Positions 42,831-52,456 of a stretch of 64,000 bases of DNA are shown one piece after another; within the stretch, counting starts at the first letter, position 1, and each line of letters opens with the position of its first letter. Made by a program: the position numbers and the translations under genes. Source of the DNA: Paucisalibacillus globulus DSM 18846. GTDB lineage: Bacteria; Bacillota; Bacilli; Bacillales; Amphibacillaceae. The stretch is taken from contig NZ_AXVK01000001.1 in NCBI RefSeq assembly GCF_000482485.1, positions 1 to 64,000 on the forward strand, in the 5' to 3' direction. The notes beneath the pieces are model-generated. The model searched no databases and had not been told where the DNA came from. It saw only the letters and a list, made by a program, of their open reading frames with translations.

Positions 42831-44018
42831 ATGGACATTCTTCTTGGTATTCTTGCCATTATTGTTGTAATTGGACTATCTTATTTCCTATCGAACAACC
42901 GTAAGATTATTAATTTCAAAGGAATTGGGATTATGATTTTAGCTCAGCTCCTTACTACCTGGTTTATGTTTAATACTACATTTGGACAAACCGTCATTAA
43001 TGGAATATCAGCCGTATTTGATAAGTTAATTGAATTTGGAACTGCAGGTGTTAATTTTATACTTGGTGGTGTTTTGCGAGGAGAAGGTGGGATATTTTTC
43101 TTTGATGTACTTCTACTTATCATTTTTTTCGCAACGATTTTACAAGTCCTTACGTATTTGAAGATTCTTCCAATTATCATTAAATATATTGGCGCAATTA
43201 TATCTAAGATAACTGGTCTTCCGAAAGTTGAATCATTTAATGCAGTGAATAGTATTTTCTTTGGACAATCAGAAGCATTAATTGCTGTTCGCTCTCAGTT
43301 TCATCATTTAACTGCGAATCGTCTGTATATCGTTTGTGCCTCAGCAATGGGATCTGTATCTGCTTCCATTGTAGGAGCTTATATGCAAATGCTTCCACCA
43401 AAGTATGTTTTAGTTGCTCTACCATTAAATATGTTTAGTGCTTTAATTGTTGCTTCGATAATAGCTCCTGTCAAAGTCCCTAAGGAAGAGGATAAGGTTG
43501 ATATTACGGATATCTCTAATGAAAAAAGTATCTTTGAAGCAATGGGAAATGGTGCGCTAGAAGGTGGAAAAATTGCTCTTATTGTAGGAACAATGTTAGT
43601 TGCGTTTATTGCATCACTAGAGCTTGTGAACTGGGTTATTCAAGCAATTTTCTCGGGAATTACATTGCAACAGATACTAGGGTATATTTTATATCCAATT
43701 TCTTTTCTCATGGGTATTCCTACAAGTGAAATATTGGATGCTGGTAGTATCATGGGAACAAAAATCGTTACAAATGAATTTGTAGCTATGTTGGAATTTC
43801 AAACTTTGATGGATCATGTTTCCGAGAAAACAGTTGGGATTGTTACCGTATTTCTAACGTCATTTGCGAATTTTTCTTCCATTGGAATTATCGCTGGTAC
43901 GGTACAAGGAATTGATAGGGAAAAGGGTGGAGAGGTTGCGAGATTTGGATTGAAGCTTTTATTAGGTGCAACACTGGCTTCTATCTTATCCGCAACAATT
44001 GCAGGATTATTCATTTAA
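42831..44018 (+). CDS. NupC-family concentrative nucleoside transporter
   Basis: 395 aa, CNT family. Cation-coupled uptake of nucleosides through the cytoplasmic membrane. About nine or ten helices, with the family features GQSEALIAVRSQFHHLTANR near residue 145, ASAMGSVSASIVGAYMQMLP and SFANFSSIGIIAGTVQGI near residue 345. The ATG follows CTAGGAGG. It is monocistronic, with a bidirectional terminator shared with the converging MATE gene. Substrate preference (purine or pyrimidine) cannot be read from sequence. Confidence 0.93.
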   Translation: MDILLGILAIIVVIGLSYFLSNNRKIINFKGIGIMILAQLLTTWFMFNTTFGQTVINGISAVFDKLIEFGTAGVNFILGGVLRGEGGIFFFDVLLLIIFFATILQVLTYLKILPIIIKYIGAIISKITGLPKVESFNAVNSIFFGQSEALIAVRSQFHHLTANRLYIVCASAMGSVSASIVGAYMQMLPPKYVLVALPLNMFSALIVASIIAPVKVPKEEDKVDITDISNEKSIFEAMGNGALEGGKIALIVGTMLVAFIASLELVNWVIQAIFSGITLQQILGYILYPISFLMGIPTSEILDAGSIMGTKIVTNEFVAMLEFQTLMDHVSEKTVGIVTVFLTSFANFSSIGIIAGTVQGIDREKGGEVARFGLKLLLGATLASILSATIAGLFI

Positions 44019-44064
44019 AAATTTAGCACTTTAGTGTGTTTGAGGGACTATCCCTCATAAAGAA

Positions 44065-44101
44065 AAAACTCATCCGTGAACTTAACTTGCGGATGAGTTT
44101 T
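44065..44101. terminator. bidirectional terminator between converging genes
   Basis: AAAACTCATCCG pairs with CGGATGAGTTTT around GTGAACTTAACTTG. It overlaps the last codons of the MATE gene. Confidence 0.85.
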
Positions 44102-45458
44102 GTTGTATTATTACCTTACTGTATTTTTTTTGAATCAACACGAGCCTAATCAATAAGAATATAGCACCGATACTTAAACCTGCAATTATCCCTACCCAGT
44201 AACCAAAAGGTCCAAGAGTCGTGTGATTTGCGAGTATCCAACCTGTTGGTAAACCAATTACCCAATAGGATATAAGCGCAATGACTAAGGTCATATTGAC
44301 ATCTTTGTATCCACGAAGTGCTCCCTGGATTGGTGCCCCGAAAGCATCTGCCAGTTGATAAATAATGGCAAAGCCAATAAATTGAACGGTTAATGCAATA
44401 ACATCTGGGTCTGAACTATATAGACTAGCAACGAAATCATTGAAGAGAAAAAGGATAGCACCATTAAATAATGCAATGAAAATACCACCAGCAATACCAA
44501 TGTATCCATAAACTTTTGCATCGTGCATACGTTTTGCCCCAACTTCAAATCCAACTGTTATCGTTAAAGCCATTCCAACACTTAATGGAATCATATAGAG
44601 TAATGCCGAAAAGTTCATTGCTGCCTGGTGTGCTGCTATAGTATTTGTATTATATTCACTCATTAAAAGCGTTACCGCTGAAAAAATACTTGTTTCAAAG
44701 AAAATAGCAAAACCAATCGGAATACCTATTCTTAATTGTTCAAACCAATCGGATACTTTCGGTTTTTCCCAAGTAGAAAATACTCTGTAATTACGAAAAG
44801 GCTTTACATACATTAAGATAACTACTGCAATAACACAGATAATCCAATAGGTTAGTGCGGTCGCAATCCCAGCACCAATTCCACCCATAGTGGGGAACCC
44901 AAATTTCCCAAAGATAAAAATATAATTAAGGAATATGTTAATTGGTAATGCAATTAAAATGATAATCATCGATGTTCTCGTTTGACCTAAGGAATCCATG
45001 AAACAACGTAAAGTATTGAAAATAAATAATGGAATAATACCAGTACTCAAGGTAATAAGATAGTACTTGGCAATATGTCGTACGTCAGATTCTAAGTCCA
45101 TCGTATTAAGAATTGGATTAAGAGTGAATAAACCAATCAGTAAAATGATAAATGCCAATCCAATCGATAAATAAATAGCTTGTTGTACCTTTTTGCTGAT
45201 TGTTTCCTTTTCCCTTGCACCAAGCAAGTGTGCAATTATAGGTGTAATGGCTAGTAACACTCCATTTATCCCCGTGAAAACAGGTACCCAAAGACTAGAG
45301 CCAATTGCTACACCTGCTAGATCCACCGCGCTTGCTTGACCTGACATAACCGTATCAAAAAAGGTCATCAAGTTTAAGCTAACCTGTGTAATTAAAATAG
45401 GGAAGAAAATGATGAAGAATAACGTGATTTTTTGTTTTAATGAATTTGTTTGATACAT
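44082..45458 (-). CDS. MATE family efflux transporter
   Basis: 458 aa with twelve predicted helices in two homologous halves; a NorM/DinF-type multidrug and toxic-compound exporter driven by Na+ or H+. LNLMTFFDTVMSGQASAVDL AGVAIG spans the typical first-helix motif, and PTGWILANHTTLGPFGYW the late one. The ATG follows AAAGGAAGC. It is divergent from murG, with about 115 bp between them. Substrates are unknown. Confidence 0.93.
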   Translation of the reverse strand: MYQTNSLKQKITLFFIIFFPILITQVSLNLMTFFDTVMSGQASAVDLAGVAIGSSLWVPVFTGINGVLLAITPIIAHLLGAREKETISKKVQQAIYLSIGLAFIILLIGLFTLNPILNTMDLESDVRHIAKYYLITLSTGIIPLFIFNTLRCFMDSLGQTRTSMIIILIALPINIFLNYIFIFGKFGFPTMGGIGAGIATALTYWIICVIAVVILMYVKPFRNYRVFSTWEKPKVSDWFEQLRIGIPIGFAIFFETSIFSAVTLLMSEYNTNTIAAHQAAMNFSALLYMIPLSVGMALTITVGFEVGAKRMHDAKVYGYIGIAGGIFIALFNGAILFLFNDFVASLYSSDPDVIALTVQFIGFAIIYQLADAFGAPIQGALRGYKDVNMTLVIALISYWVIGLPTGWILANHTTLGPFGYWVGIIAGLSIGAIFLLIRLVLIQKKYSKVIIQQNSSAS

Positions 45459-45574
45459 ATTATGCTTCCTTTTTTGATTAATTTTTAATAGGATAAAGAG
45501 GTAACAGAATTACATGCATTATGCTATTATACGATTATGTGCTGTAATTGGAAAGAGGGGACTACAAAGATATT

Positions 45575-46645
45575 ATGAAAAAGAAACGAATACTGTTCAC
45601 TGGCGGTGGAACTGCAGGTCACGTTACTGTCAATTTGGCATTAATTCCTGAATTCCAACGTGAGGGATGGGAAGTTGATTATATTGGATCAAGAGATGGT
45701 ATAGAGAAGGATTTAATTGGACAATTAGATAATGTAAATTACTATGCAATATCAACTGGGAAATTAAGACGGTATATGTCTATTGAAAATTTAAAGGATC
45801 CTTTTAAAGTAGTGAAAGGAACATTGCAATCCTGGAAAATTATAGGGAAACGGAAACCAGCTGTTGTATTCTCAAAAGGAGGTTTCGTGTCTGTACCCGT
45901 TGTGCTTGCTTCCAAGCTTCGAGGAGTATCAGCAGTGATTCATGAATCCGATTTTACCCCAGGACTTGCGAATAAATTAGCGATTCCTTTTGCGAAAAAA
46001 ATACTAGCAACTTTTCCAGAAACGGTAAAGTACTTGCCAGAGGAAAAAGCAGAATATGTTGGGGCTGTCGTACGTGAGGAGCTCTTCCTTGGCGACAAAA
46101 ATAAGGGACTTGCATTATGTGGATTTAATCGGGAGAAGCCAGTTCTATTGATTATGGGTGGAAGTGGTGGAGCTCATAAGATTAATGAAACCGTTCGTGG
46201 GTCACTTGCTACATTGTTGGATAAGTTTCAAATTGTGCATATTTGTGGGACAGGAAAAGTAGATGAGTCAGTTCAAAAAGAAGGTTATGTTCAGTTTGAA
46301 TATGTGAATGAAGAGCTAAAAGATATTTTTTCCATAACAGATTTTGTTTTATCACGTGCTGGATCCAATGCTATATTTGAATTTCTTGCATTGCATATCC
46401 CGATGTTACTCATTCCATTGTCAAAGGAAGCCAGTAGAGGAGACCAAATTATCAATGCAAAATCTTTCCAAGAAAAAACATATGCAAGAGTTTTGGAGGA
46501 AGAAAATTTAACGGAAGAGACACTCAATAAAGAACTAGATAAGCTAGTTCAACAAGCACCAATTATAATGGATCAAATGAAAAAGTATCAAAGTGAAAAG
46601 TCACGTGACCGAGTAATAGAGATAATAAAAGAATCTACAAAATAA
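45575..46645 (+). CDS. murG: UDP-GlcNAc:undecaprenyl-PP-MurNAc-pentapeptide GlcNAc transferase (MurG), paralogue type
   Basis: 356 aa, GT28 glycosyltransferase that makes lipid II at the membrane. The GGTAGHVTVNLALIPE loop, VVFSKGGFVSVPVVLASKL, the second G loop IMGGSGGAHKINE and the donor-binding LSRAGSNAIFEFLALHIPML are present. It lies alone, not in a dcw/mra cluster, as for the second MurG of some Bacillus species (from memory). The ATG at 45575 is chosen; GAGGGG is about 14 nt upstream, a long spacing, and an upstream TTG at 45548 overlaps that site. Confidence 0.9.
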   Translation: MKKKRILFTGGGTAGHVTVNLALIPEFQREGWEVDYIGSRDGIEKDLIGQLDNVNYYAISTGKLRRYMSIENLKDPFKVVKGTLQSWKIIGKRKPAVVFSKGGFVSVPVVLASKLRGVSAVIHESDFTPGLANKLAIPFAKKILATFPETVKYLPEEKAEYVGAVVREELFLGDKNKGLALCGFNREKPVLLIMGGSGGAHKINETVRGSLATLLDKFQIVHICGTGKVDESVQKEGYVQFEYVNEELKDIFSITDFVLSRAGSNAIFEFLALHIPMLLIPLSKEASRGDQIINAKSFQEKTYARVLEEENLTEETLNKELDKLVQQAPIIMDQMKKYQSEKSRDRVIEIIKESTK

Positions 46646-46649
46646 TGGG

Positions 46650-46690
46650 AATACCTTTCTTGGTTTAATAATCTAGAAAGGTATTTTTTG
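46650..46690 (+). terminator. terminator after murG
   Basis: AATACCTTTCT pairs with AGAAAGGTATT, followed by TTTTG. Confidence 0.87.
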
Positions 46691-46780
46691 TTTTATAGGA
46701 AGAGTTAATAAGGACATTTGATAATTTATCAGTAATTAGTAAATAATAATGCTATAAATGATAATTTAGGAGGCTATTTT

Positions 46781-47791
46781 GTGAGTCGAACTATAAATCT
46801 AACCTCGGGCGAGATTGCATCTTTATGGACAACCTATATGAGTGATAGTTTATCTAAACAAATGCTGGGTTATATGTTGAAGTATGTATCAGACTCTGAT
46901 ATTAAGCCAGTAGTACAATATGCATATGATCTTTCTACAAATCATATTGAAGAATTAAAAAAACTTCTTAATAAGGAAGAATTTTCTTTACCTAATGGGT
47001 TTACTGAGCAAGATGTAAATCCAGATGCACCCTGGCTGTTTACTGATATCTTTTGTCTAACGTATATAAATCATATGGCGAGGATTGGAGGAGTATCCTA
47101 TTTCGGGCTTCTTTCAATGAGTATAAGAGAGGATGTAAGGGGATATTTTTCTCAGGCCATTAAAGAAACAACAGTTTTATATAATCGTTCAACTGAAACA
47201 GCTCTATTAAAGGGAGTTAATGCTAGACCCCCTTATATTACAGTTCCAAAAGAAACTGATTTTATTGATAGTAAAAAATATCTAAGTGGACTCAATCCGT
47301 TTAATGAAAAACGCCCTTTGAATGCTATTGAAATAGCTTATCTCTATATGAATATTGCAACTAACTCAATAGGTGTGAAATTATGTATGTCCTTTGCCCA
47401 AACTTCTTTTAATAAAGAAGTTCAAGAATTCATGATTCGAGGGAAGGATATAGCCAAAAAACATATTAAAATTTTTGCTGATACATTGATGAAGGATGAC
47501 ATTGAGGCTCCACAGGTTCCAGATGTGGCAGTAAGTGATTCTACAACATGGACTTTTTCCGATAAATTGATGATGTTCCACACATCCCTTTTGATGCAAG
47601 CGGGAATAGGAAATTATGCAACCGCAGCGGCAGCCAGTCAGCGGTCCGATCTAATGATTAACTATGAACGCTTGTCAATAGAAGTTGCTAAGTATTCGAA
47701 AAGTGGAGCAGATATTATGATTCAAAACAGTTGGCTTGAACAACCACCGGGTACAAATGACCGAAATAAATTGGCTCGAGAAAAAGATTAA
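46781..47791 (+). CDS. DUF3231 family protein
   Basis: 336 aa made of two similar halves of about 165 residues, each starting with a Leu-rich helix (LTSGEIASLWTTYMSDSLSK; LNAIEIAYLYMNIATNSIG) and containing the DIFCLTYINHM-type or DKLMMFHTSLL-type helix. This is the duplicated four-helix, ferritin-like arrangement of DUF3231, a family abundant in spore formers and of unknown function, perhaps related to spore-coat CotF-like proteins. The start is GTG after AGGAGG. It is flanked by terminators and so is a single-gene unit. Confidence 0.88.
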   Translation: MSRTINLTSGEIASLWTTYMSDSLSKQMLGYMLKYVSDSDIKPVVQYAYDLSTNHIEELKKLLNKEEFSLPNGFTEQDVNPDAPWLFTDIFCLTYINHMARIGGVSYFGLLSMSIREDVRGYFSQAIKETTVLYNRSTETALLKGVNARPPYITVPKETDFIDSKKYLSGLNPFNEKRPLNAIEIAYLYMNIATNSIGVKLCMSFAQTSFNKEVQEFMIRGKDIAKKHIKIFADTLMKDDIEAPQVPDVAVSDSTTWTFSDKLMMFHTSLLMQAGIGNYATAAAASQRSDLMINYERLSIEVAKYSKSGADIMIQNSWLEQPPGTNDRNKLAREKD

Positions 47792-47880
47792 GTTTCCAAA
47801 ACTGGAATTCCAATTGAACTAAATTGTGTGATGGTCTAGGAATTCTGAATAAAACAGTCTAGTGTTTCTTATAAAAATGG

Positions 47881-47930
47881 AGGTGACTCAGGGATGGTGC
47901 ATAATTGGACATTTGAGTCACCTATATTTT
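47881..47930 (+). terminator. terminator after the DUF3231 gene
   Basis: AGGTGACTCA pairs with TGAGTCACCT across a 23-nt loop, followed by ATATTTTT. Confidence 0.75.
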
Positions 47931-48026
47931 TATTTAGAATAGGTGAATGAGAATGGTTTTTCAAACTAAATTGAAAGGGAGAAGTGTTTTTCCCTAGAAA
48001 TGTTCTAAATAAAAATCAAATTATGA

Positions 48027-48569
48027 TTACTCTTTCACTTTAATTCTATTATACATTTTCGAATTTCTTACGCATCTTTCCACTAAATGACCCAAACAAC
48101 CCAAAATAATTCCCCACAATAATCCGTTAAATATTGGACTGGACAATAATGATAAATAGGGGATTTTATCAAGTAAGTGGTGATAATAAATACCAATATT
48201 CATTCCGATAACAAATGCTACAAAGAATCCTGTTAAATGGGTTCTTTTTACTGGAGCTTTATTCTCCTGTTTGGAATTCAAAATGATAGCTTTGTTATAA
48301 GCATGCCAAATACCAAAAGCATAGGTTGACGGGTAGAATAATCCCCATTGATGATTGAAAATGTCATGAGCAGATTCTGTGTCTCCATGGAAAGAGTGTA
48401 AAATAGATGTATTTATACTGGAAAATCCGTTTGCGATAATTTCAAATAAGAAAAGTAATGTACCAAAGATATATTGCCCATTATAGAATTGACCAAACCC
48501 AGTCATCATAATGGACCATAATAAAGCAGCAATCGGGGATTTATATTCATATTTTTGTTCCAGTTCCAT
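48027..48569 (-). CDS. TM2-like integral membrane protein, function unknown
   Basis: 180 aa with four or five hydrophobic segments. The N-terminal part, YKSPIAALLWSIMMTGFGQF YNGQYIFG, has the TM2-domain flavour (a Gly-Phe-Gly-Gln-Phe-Tyr turn between two helices). HSFHGDTESAHDIFNHQWG is a His-rich loop, and a GxxxG-rich helix lies near the C-terminus. I do not recognise a functional family. The ATG at 48569 follows GAAGGA; another in-frame start lies 21 bases upstream. It lies alone between DUF3231 and the MMPL exporter. Confidence 0.72.
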   Translation of the reverse strand: MELEQKYEYKSPIAALLWSIMMTGFGQFYNGQYIFGTLLFLFEIIANGFSSINTSILHSFHGDTESAHDIFNHQWGLFYPSTYAFGIWHAYNKAIILNSKQENKAPVKRTHLTGFFVAFVIGMNIGIYYHHLLDKIPYLSLLSSPIFNGLLWGIILGCLGHLVERCVRNSKMYNRIKVKE

Positions 48570-48692
48570 AATAAAATTCCTTCTATTCACTAATAATTGA
48601 TAGTCATAATTGTTATTATTTGTTAATAGGAAGATAATATGTAAATGAAGTTGGGAAGCTTGGGGTTAGAAGGTTATAAAAGAGAGAAGAAG

Positions 48693-48733
48693 AGAGCCCA
48701 CTATATCCTCCCTAAACAAAAGACAAGTGGGCA
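48693..48733 (-). terminator. terminator of the MarR-MMPL operon
   Basis: On the minus strand GCCCACT pairs with AGTGGGC across a 22-nt loop, followed by a T/C-rich run. Confidence 0.6.
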
Positions 48734-48773
48734 ACATCTAATTTATGTTCTCTGTTCCTTTTTAAAGCATTAA

Positions 48774-51700
48774 TTATTTCTGTTTAAATGGCCACCAATT
48801 TGCATTACCAAATAGGCGAACCATAATTGGAATAAACAATGGCAGCATAACAAATGCATAAAGGAATAAACCAATTAATACGACTGTGGCTATTTGTAAA
48901 ATGGATAATACCCCTGATGGAAGCATTGCTCCAAAAGTCCCTCCTAAAATAACAGCAGCAGAAATGATGACTGTACCCATCTTCTTCATCGCTGTAAGCA
49001 TCGCTTCTTTTAAATTACCATCACGGTATTCATTAAATCGATCCATTAAGAAGATACTGTAGTCAATACCAAGAGCGGTTAACATAACAAAAGCAAAGAA
49101 TGGTACCGCCCATGTTAACCCATCATAACCCATTATATTAACGAAAATGATTTCGCTAAATGCCATTGACGTAAAGTAAGTAAGAACCAATGAACCGATT
49201 AGATAGATTGGCATGATAATGGAACGAAGCAAAATGATTAAGATAATAAATATACCTGCAATCATATAAAGGACAGTTCTGGAATAATCTTCATCCGATA
49301 CATTTTGGAGATCATTATTCGTACTGCTTATTCCACCTAACAATGCTTCACTATTTTCAAAAATAGTATCATGTTTTGTCTCATCTACTTTATTCTGAAT
49401 TTGATCAATCATATTTAATGCTTCCGTTGAATAAGGGTTAAATTCAAGGACAACATCAAATTTAGCGATTGTCTTGTCTTCTGAAAGATACATAGTTGCA
49501 CCTTCCATAAATGCTTCGTTTTCTAAAGCTTCTTCTGGAATCATAACAATTGGATTACTTTCGTCTGTTTCAATATCGCTTAGATATCCTTGGACTTCAT
49601 TTAATCCATCACCAATTTGTTGTAATCCATCGGCACCGTCTGCCAAACCAGATGATAATTGTCCAAGTTGATCTTGCATTTCCTGGAATGCGGTTTTCAG
49701 TTGTTCCTGTCCACCATAAAGCTCAGATAAACCATCGCGAAGGCTAGGAATGTTTGAGACTACTTGACCTTGGCCACCAGCTGCTTGTTCTAAACCATTT
49801 TCAAGTTCCTCGATGCCAGCTATTAATTCACCAATTCCTGCTGAAAGCTGATCTTGACCTGATATAGTTTTACTTAAATTATCATTTAATAGATTTAGTG
49901 GAGAAATTACTGTTGTTTGCAATGTTTCTTTTATACTTGTTAACCCACTTAATTTGTCTTTTAAATCATTTATACCAGTTTCTGCACTAAGAATGGCATT
50001 ATCTAAGTTTGATTTTGCATCACTTAATACAGTTTTAGTTTCATCAGACGGATTAACATAGTCTAATTGGGTTCTAATTCCTTTTAAACCTTCAATCAAT
50101 TGGTCAAACTGTGTCATTTGATTATCATCTAATGAGACACCATTTCCAAAGTTATTTAGCCCTTCTTCGATAGCCTGATAACCACTAAGTAACTCTTTAC
50201 TTCCGGCTATCGTTTGATCTAAATTATCTTTGATAGTCTGCAAATTTTCTTTTATTTCACCGGCACCCAATGCTCCAGTTTCAATACCATCTTCAATTTT
50301 TTGTAAGGCAGATTGGATATCTTGAACTCCAGACTTAGTAGCCTCTGTGCCACCCAGCAATTGTTCCACACCATCTTGTGCTTCCTCTAACTGTGGTCCT
50401 GCTTTTTGTAATTCGCTAGAAGCTTCTTGTAAGCCACTTTGAATTTCTGTTATTCCATCTGTACTTTTTCCAATTCCATCAGCTAATTGTCCAGTAAATC
50501 TATCCACCTTGAAGTCTTCAATAATGGAACCTGTTGGTCTGGTTGCGCTTCTTACTTGGTCAACGCCATTTAGCTTTGCGAGGGCTTCTGCAATGCGTTC
50601 CATTTGCTGAAATTCTTCTACGGTGTCAATTGGATTATCTGATTCTAATACAACTGTTGTTGGCATAGTTTGCCCAGGTCCAAAACTATCAGAAATATAA
50701 TTGAAACCTTTAACAGACTTATAGGAATCACCTATTTCCTCAAGAGAATTATAGGATTTATCGCCATCATAGCTTACTAATGCAGGGACCACAATCACTG
50801 CCACGATGAGTAGTGCGAGTGTAGGTCTTGCCCATGCAAAAGTTCCAACTGATCCCCATAATTTACTTTCCTTATGGGATACCGATTTATCAAATGGCCA
50901 AAACAACTTTTTACCAAAAACGACTAAGAAAAATGGCACTAATGTTGCAAGTGCTATCATCACTACTGCGACCCCAACCGCAACCGCAACAGCAGATTGG
51001 TATAATGAGAAGGTGGAAAGCCCAATGGTGGAGAATCCAATTAATACGGCTATACCCGCAAATAGTATTGTTTTGCCACTAGCTTTATATGTGTTAAGGA
51101 CAGCATCCTTAATGGGAGCACCTTCTGAAAGTTCCTCTTTAAATCTACTAATCAGTAAAATACAATAATCGGTTCCAATCCCAAACATGATAGCAACCAT
51201 AAAGATTTGCGTGAATGTTGAAAGTGGAAAATCTATCTTGTCTGCTAGAATAGATACAATTCCTTGTGCAGCTAAATAGGATATTCCTACCGTTAATAGG
51301 GGGATAAATGGTGCGACAAAGGATTTAAACACAATAAATAAAATAACGAGTATTAACCCAACTGTAATGATTTCTGTTTTCTTTAATCCTTCTTCAGAGT
51401 TTGTAATAATATCCTGGGAAATAAATGCCTCACCTGTTAAATAATGTTCAATCTCCACATCATCCAGTATGGAATTTATTGATTCACGTGCCTCGTCAAC
51501 TTCTCTGTTTTCTAAGGAGACTTGAAAAGGTACGATAATCGTTGTTTCATCAGCTGAAACAGTTTGTTCCTCGATTGCTGGATCAGAATTAAAGGATAGT
51601 ATATCAGAGACTCCTAAAGTCTCATTATTTTCTTCCAAGATACTAATAGCTTTAATAACTTCATCTTTCTCTTGTTGGTCAAAGCCATCTTCTTCATGAA

Positions 51701-51914
51701 AAACAAGTACGGAACTAGTTTGATTCCCGGATTGACCAGATGACATGGATTCAATGAGCTGTTGTGCTTCAACGGATGGTGAATCCTCGGGAGCCGCAAT
51801 TTGCCCCTTTTCCCGAACAAGCTCTTGTAAATTCGGTGCAAAAACAAATAGTGACACCGCTGTAGCAATCCATATAACTGCAATTAACCATCTGAAGCGA
51901 ATAATATATTTCAT
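48774..51914 (-). CDS. MMPL/RND superfamily transporter (YdgH-like)
   Basis: 1,046 aa. Two membrane domains of the MMPL type, each with one helix, a large external loop and five helices. The intramembrane motifs are MFGIGTDYCILLISRFKEEL (first half) and TALGIDYSIFLMDRFNEYR (second half). Between them, roughly residues 450-830, lies a long, repetitive helical segment rich in Leu, Gln and Gly (many LxxGxxxLxxG-like repeats), reminiscent of coiled-coil YhgE/Pip domains. It is probably an exporter of lipophilic or toxic compounds. The ATG at 51914 follows GGGGGAG. It lies directly behind its MarR regulator. Confidence 0.9.
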   Translation of the reverse strand: MKYIIRFRWLIAVIWIATAVSLFVFAPNLQELVREKGQIAAPEDSPSVEAQQLIESMSSGQSGNQTSSVLVFHEEDGFDQQEKDEVIKAISILEENNETLGVSDILSFNSDPAIEEQTVSADETTIIVPFQVSLENREVDEARESINSILDDVEIEHYLTGEAFISQDIITNSEEGLKKTEIITVGLILVILFIVFKSFVAPFIPLLTVGISYLAAQGIVSILADKIDFPLSTFTQIFMVAIMFGIGTDYCILLISRFKEELSEGAPIKDAVLNTYKASGKTILFAGIAVLIGFSTIGLSTFSLYQSAVAVAVGVAVVMIALATLVPFFLVVFGKKLFWPFDKSVSHKESKLWGSVGTFAWARPTLALLIVAVIVVPALVSYDGDKSYNSLEEIGDSYKSVKGFNYISDSFGPGQTMPTTVVLESDNPIDTVEEFQQMERIAEALAKLNGVDQVRSATRPTGSIIEDFKVDRFTGQLADGIGKSTDGITEIQSGLQEASSELQKAGPQLEEAQDGVEQLLGGTEATKSGVQDIQSALQKIEDGIETGALGAGEIKENLQTIKDNLDQTIAGSKELLSGYQAIEEGLNNFGNGVSLDDNQMTQFDQLIEGLKGIRTQLDYVNPSDETKTVLSDAKSNLDNAILSAETGINDLKDKLSGLTSIKETLQTTVISPLNLLNDNLSKTISGQDQLSAGIGELIAGIEELENGLEQAAGGQGQVVSNIPSLRDGLSELYGGQEQLKTAFQEMQDQLGQLSSGLADGADGLQQIGDGLNEVQGYLSDIETDESNPIVMIPEEALENEAFMEGATMYLSEDKTIAKFDVVLEFNPYSTEALNMIDQIQNKVDETKHDTIFENSEALLGGISSTNNDLQNVSDEDYSRTVLYMIAGIFIILIILLRSIIMPIYLIGSLVLTYFTSMAFSEIIFVNIMGYDGLTWAVPFFAFVMLTALGIDYSIFLMDRFNEYRDGNLKEAMLTAMKKMGTVIISAAVILGGTFGAMLPSGVLSILQIATVVLIGLFLYAFVMLPLFIPIMVRLFGNANWWPFKQK

Positions 51915-51918
51915 TAAT

Positions 51919-52359
51919 TTACTCCCCCAAATCCTCATTCATGATTTTTGCCAACTTTTCTAAGGAATGAATAAATGTATAGATTTCCTCTTTTTCAAAA
52001 CTCTTTAAGTAACTTCCCAATATTTCAAAAATGGCTTTTTCTGTATAGTTAACGAAATCAGTCCCTTTATCCGTTACAGAAAGGTATACAACCCGCCGAT
52101 CATTCTCATCACGTTCGCGCACAATTAGCCCCTTTTCATCTAATCGATTTATTTGAGCGGTTACAGCACTTTTTCCTACACCAAATTCATGTGCAATGTC
52201 TGTGCTGGTACATTTACTATGTTTAAAAATGAAATGTAATGTGGAGAATTGATCGGTTGTGATATCCGAATGCATTTTATCTTTTAATATGCCATTTACC
52301 CTACGATAAACTTGATTTATAGCGGTTTGATAACGTTCTACTAGTTCTTTTAATTCCAT
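51919..52359 (-). CDS. MarR family transcriptional regulator (YdgG-like)
   Basis: 146 aa with a winged helix: the recognition region is STDIAHEFGVGKSAVTAQIN and the wing RERDENDRRVVYLSVTDKG, flanked by N- and C-terminal dimerisation helices. It probably represses its own operon with the MMPL exporter until a ligand binds. The ATG at 52359 follows GGAGGTG; the TTG at 52377 overlaps that site. A palindrome lies over the promoter start point upstream. The MMPL gene starts 4 nt after the stop. B. subtilis ydgG-ydgH has the same arrangement. Confidence 0.9.
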   Translation of the reverse strand: MELKELVERYQTAINQVYRRVNGILKDKMHSDITTDQFSTLHFIFKHSKCTSTDIAHEFGVGKSAVTAQINRLDEKGLIVRERDENDRRVVYLSVTDKGTDFVNYTEKAIFEILGSYLKSFEKEEIYTFIHSLEKLAKIMNEDLGE

Positions 52360-52403
52360 GTTTTGCTTCACCTCCAAGTGTTGATTGATAGTTCACTTGA
52401 TGA

Positions 52404-52456
52404 ATAGTTCACTTATTGAACTATATTATCATACCAAGGTATCTAGAAGCTTGCAA
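52404..52456 (-). promoter_or_regulatory. promoter and MarR-type operator of the exporter operon
   Basis: On the minus strand TTGCAA (52456-52451), 17 nt, then TATGAT (52433-52428). Right behind the -10 lies the perfect palindrome ATAGTTCA-CTTAT-TGAACTAT (52404-52424), with a second partial site ATAGTTCA (52388-52395). It fits autorepression at the start point. Confidence 0.75.
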
